58,700 bases of DNA from an uncultured Mediterraneibacter sp. GTDB lineage: Bacteria > Bacillota > Clostridia > Lachnospirales > Lachnospiraceae. Below, piece after piece: positions 1-7,973 of this stretch (position 1 is the stretch's first letter; every line of letters starts with the position of its first letter). The notes under the pieces were generated by a model. That model did no database searches. It was not told where the DNA came from and saw only the letters and a list, made by a program, of their open reading frames with translations. The position numbers and the translations under genes are program-made. The stretch lies in NCBI GenBank assembly GCA_944383695.1, contig CALWQP010000019.1, positions 1-58,700 on the forward strand, in the 5' to 3' direction.

Positions 1-9
1 CCCTCTTAG

Positions 10-59
10 AAAAGTGACATTTTCTCAAACAAATCTAAAAATTAAAAAGTGACATTTTC
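10..59. repeat. Two copies of a 15-bp motif at the window edge
   Basis: The motif AAAAGTGACATTTTC occurs at 10-24 and again at 45-59, a 35-bp pitch, in AT-rich DNA just before the transporter promoter. Repeats of this form resemble the multiple terminal repeats of IS21-family elements, so this may be the end of an insertion sequence lying to the left of the window. They could equally be operators for the transporter. No transposase is visible in the window. Confidence 0.4.
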
Positions 60-88
60 AAAAGTTATTGACAGTGCCGGATTTCCGC

Positions 89-117
89 TTCCAATCCGCT
101 TCATTCCATGATATACT
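89..117 (+). promoter_or_regulatory. Candidate promoter of the NSS transporter
   Basis: TTCCAA at 89-94 and TATACT at 112-117 are separated by 17 bp. Transcription would begin near 124, which fits a translation start at 154 rather than 127. A TTGACA at 68-73 is too far from this -10 to pair with it. The -35 box is weak. Confidence 0.4.
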
Positions 118-153
118 CTCACAAGAATGAGAGAAAGGACAAATGATCACATT

Positions 154-1623
154 ATGAAAAGAGAAAAATTCGGTTCCCGCCTTGGGTTTATCCTTGTTTC
201 CGCGGGATGCGCCATTGGCCTTGGAAATGTATGGAAATTCCCGTACATGGCCGGTCAGTACGGAGGCGCTGCTTTTATCCTGATTTATTTATTGTTTCTT
301 GTCATCCTCGGGATGCCTATTATCGTATGTGAGTTCAGCGTAGGTCGCGCCAGCCAGAAAAGTATTGCCACATCTTTCAACGTCCTTGAACCAAACGGGT
401 CCCGCTGGCATTATACCCGATGGTTTGCCATCGCAGGCAACTATCTGCTGGTCATGTTTTACTCCATGGTCGGCGGCTGGATGCTCTACTATTGTTTCCG
501 CATGGCAAAAGGGGAATTCACCGGAGTAACGACAGAAACCGTCACTGAAAAATACGACTCCATGCTCCTGTCCCCGGGCACGCTCATGTTCTGGACCGTA
601 CTGGTCATCCTGCTCTCCTTCTGGATCTGCAGCATCGGGCTCCAGAAGGGAGTGGAAAAAATCATGAAAGCCACCATGCTCTGCCTGCTGGCCATCATGG
701 TCGTCCTGGCAGTCCGGTCTGTAACGCTCCCGGGAGCTTCTGAGGGACTGAGCTTTTATCTGATTCCTGACTTTGCCCGCCTGAAAGAAGCCGGGCTTGG
801 GAACGCGATTTTCGGCGCGATGAGCCAGTCCTTCTTCACGCTCAGTATCGGAATGGGCGGTATGGCAATCTTCGGCAGCTATCTGGACAGGTCGCGCTCT
901 CTCACCGGAGAATCCTTAAGCATTGTGCTTCTGGATACGTTTGTGGCGCTCACCGCAGGACTGATCGTATTCCCTGCATGCTTTGCCTTTGGAGTTGAAC
1001 CCGGAGCAGGACCGGGACTCGTATTCATCACCCTGCCCAACATCTTTACCCAGATGCCAGCCGGACGGTTCTGGGGAGCGCTGTTTTTCCTGTTCCTGTT
1101 CTTTGCGGCTCTGTCTACGATCGTAGGCGTGTTTGAAAACATCGTCTCCTTTGGCATGGATCTGTTCGGATTCAGCCGGAAAAAATCCGTGGGTATCAAC
1201 ATTGTCATCATCATCGTGCTGAGCATCCCCTGCATCCTGGGCTTTAATCTTCTTTCCGGGCTGCAGCCCCTTGGCAGCGGTTCCACGATCATGGACCTGG
1301 AAGATTTCCTTGTATCCAACAATATCCTGCCGCTCGGTTCCGTGATCTACCTGATGTTCTGTACCCATAAAAACGGATGGGGATGGGACAGGTTTATCCA
1401 GGAGGCGAATTCTGGAAACGGCATAAAGTTCCCTCAAATCATCCGGGGATATATGACATATGTGCTGCCATGGATCGTTGTCATCATCTACCTGAAAGGC
1501 TACTATGACAAGTTCAGAACTCAGGGCACAACCGTATTCGCTGTGTGGATGGCAGTAGGCCTGGCATTCCTGCTCCTGGTCTTCATGGTGAGCCGGAAGG
1601 TACGGCAGCAGTTCAAACAATAA
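154..1623 (+). CDS. Sodium-dependent transporter, NSS (SNF) family
   Basis: This is a bacterial neurotransmitter:sodium symporter homologue (LeuT family), an inner-membrane protein that imports a small amine or amino acid with Na+. The N-terminal signature GLGNVWKFPYMAG belongs to the first, unwound membrane helix that binds substrate and sodium. About eleven or twelve hydrophobic segments follow over 489 residues, the usual family length. An upstream in-frame ATG at 127 would lie almost at the predicted transcript start. The ATG at 154 starts MKREKFGSRLGF, as expected for the family, and has AGAAAGGA upstream at rather long spacing. The gene stands alone on the plus strand. The substrate cannot be told from sequence. 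Confidence 0.9.
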   Translation: MKREKFGSRLGFILVSAGCAIGLGNVWKFPYMAGQYGGAAFILIYLLFLVILGMPIIVCEFSVGRASQKSIATSFNVLEPNGSRWHYTRWFAIAGNYLLVMFYSMVGGWMLYYCFRMAKGEFTGVTTETVTEKYDSMLLSPGTLMFWTVLVILLSFWICSIGLQKGVEKIMKATMLCLLAIMVVLAVRSVTLPGASEGLSFYLIPDFARLKEAGLGNAIFGAMSQSFFTLSIGMGGMAIFGSYLDRSRSLTGESLSIVLLDTFVALTAGLIVFPACFAFGVEPGAGPGLVFITLPNIFTQMPAGRFWGALFFLFLFFAALSTIVGVFENIVSFGMDLFGFSRKKSVGINIVIIIVLSIPCILGFNLLSGLQPLGSGSTIMDLEDFLVSNNILPLGSVIYLMFCTHKNGWGWDRFIQEANSGNGIKFPQIIRGYMTYVLPWIVVIIYLKGYYDKFRTQGTTVFAVWMAVGLAFLLLVFMVSRKVRQQFKQ

Positions 1624-1656
1624 GCGGTACATATCCGGCTATTCCTGCGGGACATC

Positions 1657-1697
1657 GGGAAGGAGCAGTCTGATCTTCTTTCAGACTGCTCCTTCCC
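1657..1697. repeat. Perfect 17-bp inverted repeat
   Basis: The arm at 1657-1673 is perfectly complementary to 1681-1697 with a 7-nt loop. It lies between the convergent transporter and the small minus-strand gene, and the right arm contains the last codons and stop of that gene. Neither strand has a U-tract after the stem, so it is a hairpin but not a textbook intrinsic terminator. Confidence 0.8.
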
Positions 1698-2043
1698 TTA
1701 CAAACTCCACTTTTCCCCGCTCGAAATACTTTCCAACCTCCGCGACCAGCCGGGCAAAGTACAGACACAGCATAGGGTCCGCTTCAGGATGTTCCTTTCT
1801 CAAGTCATAGTCCTGCACGCCGATAAACAGCATATGTGACGCTTTCCAGTCACGTTCCAGCACTGGAAAAAAATCGGCGATATCATCACAGCCAATGCAG
1901 AAAAACATTTCAATATTCGATTTCATGGTATGAAAATACCGGTAAAAATATGGCAGCTCTCCTCGTTCCATCTCCCTGATGAAATTCAGCAGCTCCTCCA
2001 GTTCATCTCTTAAGTTACGTAGTTCCTCCTTGCCTATTTTCAT
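1681..2043 (-). CDS. Small hypothetical protein, 120 aa
   Basis: The family is not recognised. The start is the ATG at 2043 (MKIGKEELRNL), because GGAGG lies 7 bases upstream; the in-frame ATG at 2082 has no ribosome-binding site. The N-terminal 40 residues are charged and helical (RDELEELLNFIREMERGE), followed by a mixed region with CIGCDD and a hydrophobic C-terminal part containing LCLYFARLVAEVGKYF. There is no signal peptide or membrane helix. The gene is alone, convergent with the transporter, and its stop codon sits inside a perfect inverted repeat. The function is unknown. Confidence 0.7.
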   Translation of the reverse strand: MKIGKEELRNLRDELEELLNFIREMERGELPYFYRYFHTMKSNIEMFFCIGCDDIADFFPVLERDWKASHMLFIGVQDYDLRKEHPEADPMLCLYFARLVAEVGKYFERGKVEFVREGAV

Positions 2044-2164
2044 ATTTTTTCCTCCTGCCCGGACCGGAAAACACCACTGCATTTTATATAGTATATCACA
2101 GTCCGGATGAAGAGACAGAAAATGACAGAAATCATTGCATTTTTGTCGAAACTATTGATTAAAT

Positions 2165-2190
2165 AAAAAAGCACCGAATGACTTCGATGC
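2165..2190 (-). terminator. Intrinsic terminator of tRNA-Thr
   Basis: On the minus strand the arms GCATCGAA and TTCGGTGC form an 8-bp stem with one G-U pair and a 4-nt loop, followed immediately by TTTTTTATTT. It lies about 50 bp past the tRNA-Thr 3' end. Confidence 0.8.
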
Positions 2191-2240
2191 CTTTTCCCAG
2201 CTCTGTATAATGACATATTGACAGAAAGATTTATAAATAA

Positions 2241-2313
2241 AGCTGTCTAGGGGACTTGAACCCCCGACCTCCGCCTTACCAAGGCGACGCGCTACCGACT
2301 GCGCCAAGACAGC
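2241..2313 (-). tRNA. tRNA-Thr (GGT)
   Basis: The acceptor stem pairs GCTGTCT with AGACAGC, the T loop GTTCAAG is present, and the anticodon arm TCGCC-TTGGTAA-GGCGG presents GGT. The gene is 73 nt with no encoded CCA. It has its own promoter and terminator and is not part of the dtd operon upstream. Confidence 0.95.
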
Positions 2314-2343
2314 CTGCTGTGTGGTTGCCCACACACAAGAATT

Positions 2344-2373
2344 AATATACACCAGACCCAGAGAAATTGTCAA
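2344..2373 (-). promoter_or_regulatory. Promoter of tRNA-Thr
   Basis: On the minus strand TTGACA (2368-2373) and TATATT (2344-2349) are separated by 18 bp. A short GTGTG/CACAC inverted repeat lies between this promoter and the tRNA. Confidence 0.7.
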
Positions 2374-2402
2374 GAGAAAAATATGACCTTAGCCCATGTC
2401 CT

Positions 2403-2849
2403 CTATAAGTTCTCCGAATCCAGCAGGATCGTAAAAGGTCCGTCATTGACCAGACTGACCTCCATTTCCGCCCCAAACTGCCCTGTCTGAACATTTGGCA
2501 CAGATTTTTCGCATTCCCGGATGATATACTCATAAAGTGCTTCTGCTTTATCCGGCGCCCCTGCTTCGATAAAACTGGGGCGGTTTCCCTTTTTGCAGTT
2601 TGCATAGAGCGTAAACTGAGATACAAGCAGAAGCCCCCCTTCCACATCTGCAAGGGAAAGGTTGGTCTTTCCGTTTTCATCTTCAAATATTCTCAGGCCG
2701 ATCATCTTTCGTACCATCTTGTCAGCGACAGCTTCTGTATCGCTGTCCGAAACACCGATCAGCACAAGGCATCCCTTCCCGATCTGCCCGATGACATTTC
2801 CGCCCACATGTACAGACGCTTCTTTTACTCTCTGTATTACATATCTCAT
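2403..2849 (-). CDS. dtd: D-aminoacyl-tRNA deacylase
   Basis: This enzyme hydrolyses D-aminoacyl-tRNAs (and Gly-tRNA-Ala), recycling mischarged tRNA in the cytoplasm. The two family signatures are present: SQFTLYA near residue 78 (SQxxT) and [10 protein letters not shown] near residue 133 (NxGPxT). The length, 148 residues, is standard. GAGAGG precedes the ATG. Its start overlaps the stop of the CPBP protease gene by 4 bp, so the two are translationally coupled, and it is the last gene of the run that begins with the cysteine T-box. Confidence 0.95.
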   Translation of the reverse strand: MRYVIQRVKEASVHVGGNVIGQIGKGCLVLIGVSDSDTEAVADKMVRKMIGLRIFEDENGKTNLSLADVEGGLLLVSQFTLYANCKKGNRPSFIEAGAPDKAEALYEYIIRECEKSVPNVQTGQFGAEMEVSLVNDGPFTILLDSENL

Positions 2850-3703
2850 TGTCTGACCTCTCCTGCATTCTTTTTCTTCTCCCCGACTCTGAAATGGATC
2901 ATCAGGAGAGTAAGGACCAGCAGCGGGACACTGACCAATATGATCACGGCCAGTAGCATATCCGGCAGGAACGAGCTCTCCAGATCCACCAGTACCGTGC
3001 CAAACAGATTATAGATCGCATGCATCGCCATGGGGACAAGAATGCTGTCGTACCTGTATGCCAGATATCCCAGCAGGAATCCGAGCAGCGCTGTATAGAT
3101 GCCTTGTACGAGATTCATATGGAATATCCCGAAAAGAACTGCCTGGATAAGATTGGCCACAAGGAAGCCAGCTCCTGCCCTTCCGAGATATTGCAGGATC
3201 AGTCCCCGGAAAATGACTTCCTCCACGATCGGGGGAAGGATCAGCGTAGCCACCGCCCACAGAAGAGAATACTGGGATACCCCGGAAGAATCGATCATCT
3301 CTGTGTATTCATTCATCGCAGAGGGCATGAGAGCATTGATCGCCATCATAATGAGGGAAGTCGTATGCTGCACTGCAAATCCCAGCAGGATAAGCCATCC
3401 AAAACACGCAGGAGTCAGTCTTCTCGTATGGAAATAAACAGTCTGCTTTATACCTCGTTTTTCAATAAACGCAAAATAATACCAGAGCAAAAATACGGTT
3501 CCTGTTATGAGATAGATCAAACATGAAAAAAGATTCAAGTTATTCATCATGAATTCATAGATCATATTGAGCCCGGCATCTCCTCCCAGCAGGGCGCCGC
3601 CTACCCCCGCGCCCACGGCAAGGATGAGCGAACCTCCGTACAACAGCACGATCGTTATCACAAAAACAAGAAAAGCCATTCCATAATATCCAGTCCTTTT
3701 CAT
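2846..3703 (-). CDS. CPBP family intramembrane glutamic endopeptidase
   Basis: This polytopic membrane protein of the CAAX protease/bacteriocin-processing (Abi, PF02517) family carries the catalytic motifs EEVIFRG (EExxxR), GIFHMNL (FxxxH) and HAIYN (HxxxN). Around seven or eight hydrophobic helices span 285 residues. The chosen start MKRTGYYG at 3703 has AGGAGA 7 bases upstream; the ATG at 3727 overlaps the sigH stop and lacks a ribosome-binding site. It lies directly after sigH. The substrate is unknown; members process membrane proteins or peptides. Confidence 0.88.
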   Translation of the reverse strand: MKRTGYYGMAFLVFVITIVLLYGGSLILAVGAGVGGALLGGDAGLNMIYEFMMNNLNLFSCLIYLITGTVFLLWYYFAFIEKRGIKQTVYFHTRRLTPACFGWLILLGFAVQHTTSLIMMAINALMPSAMNEYTEMIDSSGVSQYSLLWAVATLILPPIVEEVIFRGLILQYLGRAGAGFLVANLIQAVLFGIFHMNLVQGIYTALLGFLLGYLAYRYDSILVPMAMHAIYNLFGTVLVDLESSFLPDMLLAVIILVSVPLLVLTLLMIHFRVGEKKKNAGEVRQ

Positions 3704-3723
3704 TCTCTCATCTCCTGTCTTTT

Positions 3724-4344
3724 TCATTCGTCCCGACGGAGCATTTTCTCCGCCTTATTTTTTATCCTTTGAAGTGCATTATCAATTGATTTCGGACTTT
3801 TGTCAAGCAGTTCGGCAATCTTTCTGTAATCTGTCCCCATGAGGTGGAGATACAGGACATGATTCTCAAACGCGCTCAGATTATCCTTCAGCTGTTCCAC
3901 AAAAGCCTCCGTATACTCTTTGCTAAAATACAAAGCTTCCGGATCATTTTCCTGCTCCGGCTCGATTGTGTCGATCAGCGGCATGGTCCTGCCGTCTTTT
4001 TCCACCTCGCTCTCTTCATAGAGAGAGACATAAGTGTTCAGCGGGAAATGCTTTTTGCGTTTCGACGCTTCGATCGCGCTGTACATCTGGCGGGACACGC
4101 ACAGCTCGGCAAAACTTGAAAAAGACGCGCCCTGAGATGCGTCATAATCCCGCACCGCTTTGATCAGACCGATCATCCCCTCCTGAATGAGGTCCTCGTT
4201 CTCGCCGCCCAAAAGGTACATTGCCCGGGCTTTTTTCCTGACCATGGATTTATACTTTACCATAATGTGATCCATGATCTCCCGCTCTCCGATCCTGAGC
4301 TTTTCGATCAGTTGTTCATCCGTCAGCCTGCCATATTTCCCCAT
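3724..4344 (-). CDS. sigH: RNA polymerase sporulation sigma factor SigH
   Basis: This is a sigma-70 family factor of the SigH/Spo0H type. In spore formers SigH-RNA polymerase transcribes early sporulation genes. Region 2 is recognisable at NEDLIQEGMIGLIKAVRDYD and SFSSFAELCVSRQM, and the C-terminal region 4 helix-turn-helix at DYRKIAELLDKSPKSIDNAL. An ATG at 4344 (MGKYGRLTDEQ) has AGGTG 6 bases upstream; a GTG at 4353 is also in frame. Length is about 206 residues, as usual. It follows rlmB by 18 bp, an order conserved in Firmicutes, and so may receive readthrough from the cysteine T-box promoter. Confidence 0.92.
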   Translation of the reverse strand: MGKYGRLTDEQLIEKLRIGEREIMDHIMVKYKSMVRKKARAMYLLGGENEDLIQEGMIGLIKAVRDYDASQGASFSSFAELCVSRQMYSAIEASKRKKHFPLNTYVSLYEESEVEKDGRTMPLIDTIEPEQENDPEALYFSKEYTEAFVEQLKDNLSAFENHVLYLHLMGTDYRKIAELLDKSPKSIDNALQRIKNKAEKMLRRDE

Positions 4345-4362
4345 ATTATTCACCTGCTGTTA

Positions 4363-5145
4363 TTATACACCCTTCTGCATCCGCTGCCGTACGATCTCAT
4401 ACGCCAGCACCCCGCCTGCCACGGACGCGTTCAGGGAGGTGATCTCACCTTTCATCGGGATACCGGCGACAAAATCGCAGCTTTCCTTCACAAGGCGGCT
4501 CACGCCTTCCCCTTCATTTCCAACGACAAGTCCAATGGGACCGGTAAGCTCCAGACTGTACATGGACTCTCCGTCCATGTCCGCGCACACGAACCAGATT
4601 CCTTTCTCCTTCAGTTCCTCCATTGTCTTGACCAGGTTGGTCACCTTTGCCACCGGAGTGTAGTTGAGCGCTCCCGCTGATGTCTTGGCGACGGTTGCGG
4701 TCAGTCCGGCAGCGCGGCGTTTCGGGATAATGACTCCGTGCGCCCCGGCAATATTCGCCGTCCGTATGATCGCTCCCAGGTTATGCGGATCCTCGATGCC
4801 ATCCAGCAGAATGAGGAAGGGGTCCTCCCCGCGCTGTTTCGCCAGCTCTAACATGTCCTCGACTTCAGCATAATCATATGCCGCGGCATAGGCGATGACT
4901 CCCTGGTGCCTGCCGGTCTGACTGAGCTGGGAGAGCCGTTCCTTACCTACGAAATTCAAGATGGCGCCGCGCTTCTTGGCCTCGCGGACAATGGTGCGCA
5001 CAGGGCCGTCCTGGCAGCCGTCCAGCACGAATATTTTGTCAATGGTACGCCCGGAGCGGAATGCCTCTATAACCGCGTTCCGCCCTTCAATGACCAGCGT
5101 ATGCTCTTTATTCTGTCCTGCTTTTTCTGTATTATTTTCCTGCAT
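4363..5145 (-). CDS. rlmB: 23S rRNA (guanosine-2'-O)-methyltransferase RlmB
   Basis: This SpoU/TrmH-family (SPOUT) methyltransferase is predicted to 2'-O-methylate a guanosine in the 23S rRNA peptidyl-transferase region. The N-terminal substrate-binding domain holds VIEGRNAVIEAF, and the C-terminal knotted domain shows LDGIEDPHNLGAIIRTA, GLVVGNEGEGVSRLV and IPMKGEITSLNASVA (SPOUT motifs 1-3). The 260 residues match the family. Its start overlaps the end of mrnC by 14 bp, inside the cysteine T-box operon. Confidence 0.94.
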   Translation of the reverse strand: MQENNTEKAGQNKEHTLVIEGRNAVIEAFRSGRTIDKIFVLDGCQDGPVRTIVREAKKRGAILNFVGKERLSQLSQTGRHQGVIAYAAAYDYAEVEDMLELAKQRGEDPFLILLDGIEDPHNLGAIIRTANIAGAHGVIIPKRRAAGLTATVAKTSAGALNYTPVAKVTNLVKTMEELKEKGIWFVCADMDGESMYSLELTGPIGLVVGNEGEGVSRLVKESCDFVAGIPMKGEITSLNASVAGGVLAYEIVRQRMQKGV

Positions 5146-5608
5146 CCTGTGCTTCCCTTTCCGCTTCAGCGGCCTTCATACTGTCAAGACCAATGGCCAC
5201 AAGCTCTGTAAGTCTCTCGTATTCACGGTTCAGATACAGATATCCGAGCAGTGCCTCAAATCCGGTAGCGCGCCGGTAATCGGTGATAGACTGATTTTTT
5301 GCTGGCGATACGCTGCGCGCATTTCTTCCCCTCCGGTACACCCCATGCTCTTCTGCTGTCAGATGCTCCTGCATGGCACGCATCATAAAGGACTGGGCAG
5401 ACGCCTGCACATAACGGCTCGTCTCCTCGTGCAGCTTGTGCACCCGCCTGTTTCCTCTGCCCGCAACCATCCGCTTAATGATCAGGTCAAAAACGCAGTC
5501 TCCGATATACGCGAGTACAAGCGGGGAACTCGTGTGGGGATCTAGCGTGCCCATTCCCGGTATCTGGTCCATATAATGCTCGAACCCGAGCTCTATGCCT
5601 TTTTCCAT
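5132..5608 (-). CDS. mrnC: Mini-ribonuclease III
   Basis: This RNase III catalytic domain without a double-stranded RNA-binding domain matures 23S rRNA termini in Firmicutes. Acidic motifs are visible at [11 protein letters not shown] near residue 30 and [14 protein letters not shown] near residue 117, with the basic RRGRNA between them. Length is 158 residues. AAGGAG precedes the ATG, which overlaps the cysS 3' end by 16 bp. The cysS-mrnC-rlmB order is typical of Clostridia and Bacilli. Confidence 0.93.
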   Translation of the reverse strand: MEKGIELGFEHYMDQIPGMGTLDPHTSSPLVLAYIGDCVFDLIIKRMVAGRGNRRVHKLHEETSRYVQASAQSFMMRAMQEHLTAEEHGVYRRGRNARSVSPAKNQSITDYRRATGFEALLGYLYLNREYERLTELVAIGLDSMKAAEAEREAQDAGK

Positions 5609-6999
5609 TTTACTCCTTCTCTCGTGTCCTCAAGGATGATACCCTTCGCAAGAAGCTCATCCCTGATCTGGTCTGCCAGCGCAAAGTTTCTCTCTTTTCT
5701 CGCAGCCTGGCGTTTTTCGATCATGGCTTCGATATCCGCATCCAGGATTTCTTCCTTCTTGTCAATGATGATGCCGAGCACATCTGTCAATGTCTGAAGC
5801 CGTGCATACAGGCTGTCCAGGAATTCCTTTGAGTTCTTCCCATCTGCCGTTGTATTGACATACTTCACAAGATCAAAGACTGCTGCGATGGCATCCGCCG
5901 TGTTGAAATCATCGTCCATGGCACGCTCAAAAGCGGAGACATATTCCTCTGTTTTCGTATACAGGCCTTTTTCTTCCTCTGCCATCACCTCTGACGCAGC
6001 GTTTCCCGAAAGGAATCTCAGATTCTCCGCAGCCGTCAGAATACGCTCCAGGCCGTTCTTTGCAGCCTCCATCAGTTCTGCGCTGAAGTTTAACGGACTT
6101 CTGTAATGTGCGCTGAGCATAAAGAACCTGAGCACCTGAAGGTCATATTTCTCGCTGATCTCACGTACAGTAAAGAAATTCCCCAGCGATTTGGACATCT
6201 TGCGGTTGTCGATATTCAGGAAACCGTTGTGCATCCAGTATTTTGCAAATTCCTTGCCATTTGCCGCCTCGCTCTGGGCAATCTCGTTTTCATGGTGGGG
6301 AAAGATCAGGTCCTCTCCGCCCGCATGGATGTCAATCTGCTCGCCCAGATATTTTTTGGACATCTCGGAGCATTCGATGTGCCATCCCGGACGTCCCTCG
6401 CTCCACGGCGATTTCCAGGCAGGCTCCCCTTCCTTCTTCGGCTTCCAGAGCACGAAATCCAGCGAATCTTCCTTTTCATCTTCCCCGGTTACGAGCAGCG
6501 CTCTTCCGCCGGACTGAAGGTCATCCAGGTTTTTATGCGAGAGCTTGCCATATCCATCAAATTTCCTTGTGCGGTAATACACCGTCCCATTCTTCTCATA
6601 GGCATAGCCCTTGTCGATCAGCGTCTGTATCATGTCCACCATACCGCAGATTTCCTCCGTTGCCAGAGGATTCTTTGTGGCAGGTTTGATATTCATTGCA
6701 TCCATATCCTTTTTGCACTCTTCGATATAGCGTTTCGACACCTCATCCGCGGTCACGCCTTCTTCTATTGCCTTCTTTATGATCTTGTCGTCCACGTCTG
6801 TAAAGTTAGAAACAAAGTTCACATCATATCCCTTATACTCGAAATAGCGCCTCACTGTGTCAAACGCTATCATCGGTCGGGCATTGCCGATGTGGATGAA
6901 ATTGTACACGGTAGGCCCGCACACATACATTTTCACCTTTCCTTCCTCCAGAGGGACAAACTCCTCTTTTCTCTTTGACATCGTATTATAAATCTTCAT
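5593..6999 (-). CDS. cysS: Cysteinyl-tRNA synthetase
   Basis: This class I aminoacyl-tRNA synthetase charges tRNA-Cys. The HIGH-like motif [10 protein letters not shown] lies near residue 33 and KMSKSLGN near residue 265. Zinc-site Cys/His residues include the first-half CGPTVYN and the later WHIECSEMS. Length is 468 residues with the start at 6999 (MKIYNTMS), which has AGGAG 6 bases upstream; the upstream in-frame ATG at 7023 has no ribosome-binding site. It follows cysE with a 14-bp overlap and is controlled by the cysteine T-box at 7683-7935. Confidence 0.97.
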   Translation of the reverse strand: MKIYNTMSKRKEEFVPLEEGKVKMYVCGPTVYNFIHIGNARPMIAFDTVRRYFEYKGYDVNFVSNFTDVDDKIIKKAIEEGVTADEVSKRYIEECKKDMDAMNIKPATKNPLATEEICGMVDMIQTLIDKGYAYEKNGTVYYRTRKFDGYGKLSHKNLDDLQSGGRALLVTGEDEKEDSLDFVLWKPKKEGEPAWKSPWSEGRPGWHIECSEMSKKYLGEQIDIHAGGEDLIFPHHENEIAQSEAANGKEFAKYWMHNGFLNIDNRKMSKSLGNFFTVREISEKYDLQVLRFFMLSAHYRSPLNFSAELMEAAKNGLERILTAAENLRFLSGNAASEVMAEEEKGLYTKTEEYVSAFERAMDDDFNTADAIAAVFDLVKYVNTTADGKNSKEFLDSLYARLQTLTDVLGIIIDKKEEILDADIEAMIEKRQAARKERNFALADQIRDELLAKGIILEDTREGVKWKKA

Positions 7000-7672
7000 C
7001 GAATTCTCCTCTCTCTTCCACACATCTTATCTCTCTCACAAGCCTTCTCAATTCTCTGTTAAGCCGGATATTTTCTTCCTGAAGCTTTCGGATATCATCC
7101 AGCACAGGGTTCGGCAGATGGACCTGATCCATATCCGTGCGAGGCACTTTTTTATTGCCCATCCGCACGATACGCCCTGGAACTCCCACCACCGTACAGT
7201 TCGGGGGCACTTCTTCCAGTACCACAGACCCTGCTCCGATCTTCGAATTCTCTCCGATCGTAAACGATCCGAGTATCTTGGCTCCCGCGCTCACCATAAC
7301 ATTATCTTCCAAAGTGGGGTGGCGCTTACCCTGCTCTTTCCCGGTCCCTCCTAAAGTGACTCCCTGGTACAGAGTCACATTATCCCCGATAACCGTTGTC
7401 TCTCCTATGATGACGCCGCTCCCGTGGTCGATAAACAGCCCCTTTCCAATGGTCGCTCCAGGATGGATCTCGATTCCGGTCTTCCGGGCTGCTCTCTGGG
7501 AAATCCAGCGGGCGAGAAAATAATGTTTCTTCAGGTACAGTTTATGTGCCAGCCGGTATCGCAGGATTACGCGAAAGCTCGGGTACAGGAACACTTCCAA
7601 ATTAGATTTGATCGCAGGGTCTCTCTCTTTGACGACTTGTATTTCCTCCTTTATATACGATATGATTCCCAT
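6986..7672 (-). CDS. cysE: Serine O-acetyltransferase
   Basis: CysE makes O-acetylserine from serine and acetyl-CoA, the first step of cysteine synthesis. An N-terminal helical segment is followed by left-handed beta-helix hexapeptide repeats, with the catalytic region [21 protein letters not shown] and the conserved TLGGTGK. The start is [10 protein letters not shown] at 7672 with GAGGA upstream; an in-frame extension to 7765 would run back through the T-box and terminator and is not coding. The 228-residue protein ends in a charged helical tail. It is the first gene of the cysteine-responsive operon. Confidence 0.96.
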   Translation of the reverse strand: MGIISYIKEEIQVVKERDPAIKSNLEVFLYPSFRVILRYRLAHKLYLKKHYFLARWISQRAARKTGIEIHPGATIGKGLFIDHGSGVIIGETTVIGDNVTLYQGVTLGGTGKEQGKRHPTLEDNVMVSAGAKILGSFTIGENSKIGAGSVVLEEVPPNCTVVGVPGRIVRMGNKKVPRTDMDQVHLPNPVLDDIRKLQEENIRLNRELRRLVREIRCVEERGEFDEDL

Positions 7673-7682
7673 TTCTTTTTCC

Positions 7683-7935
7683 TCATAAAAATAAAAACTC
7701 CGTCCCCTGTTAGAGACGAAGTCATTTCCGCGGTTCCACTCTAATAAAAGAATTGCTTCTTTCACTCAACAGGCTTGTAACGTATGCCAGACGTACCCCG
7801 CTACTTTATTCACAGGATCAGCTCCCGGGCGCACTTCACAGTTCCTCATACACAGGGCTGCTTTCAGCCGATGGCATCCCCTCTCTGTGAGTCTCCGGAT
7901 CTGTTACTCTTCCCATTCTCCGCTTTTTACATAAC
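7683..7935 (-). promoter_or_regulatory. T-box riboswitch (cysteine) with terminator
   Basis: This leader RNA senses uncharged tRNA-Cys. The conserved T-box AGAGTGGAACCGCGG reads on the minus strand at 7728-7742, and the terminator stem (GACTTCGTCTC with GGGACGGAGT, then a U-run) lies at 7687-7722. Stem I shows GGAAGAGTA and ACAGAGAG, and its 3' side contains GAAGTGCGCC, in which TGC (Cys) is the likely specifier: it occupies the same place before GC that TGG and CTG take in the other two T-boxes here. Downstream are cysE and cysS. Confidence 0.92.
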
Positions 7936-7943
7936 ATATTCTT

Positions 7944-7973
7944 ATATTATGCAACTTTTCAGATTTTGTCAAC
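7944..7973 (-). promoter_or_regulatory. Promoter of the cysE-cysS T-box operon
   Basis: TTGACA (7968-7973, minus strand) lies upstream of TAATAT (7944-7949), an 18-bp spacer; CATAAT shifted by 2 bp gives 16 bp. It directly abuts the stop codon of the acetyltransferase gene that ends at 7974. Confidence 0.8.

Noticed and set aside
1657-1697. Bidirectional intrinsic terminator
   Set aside because: The stem is perfect but neither side carries a U-tract, so it is listed as an inverted repeat instead.
2152-2373. Short open frame across the tRNA-Thr locus
   Set aside because: It is the tRNA, its promoter and its terminator read as codons.
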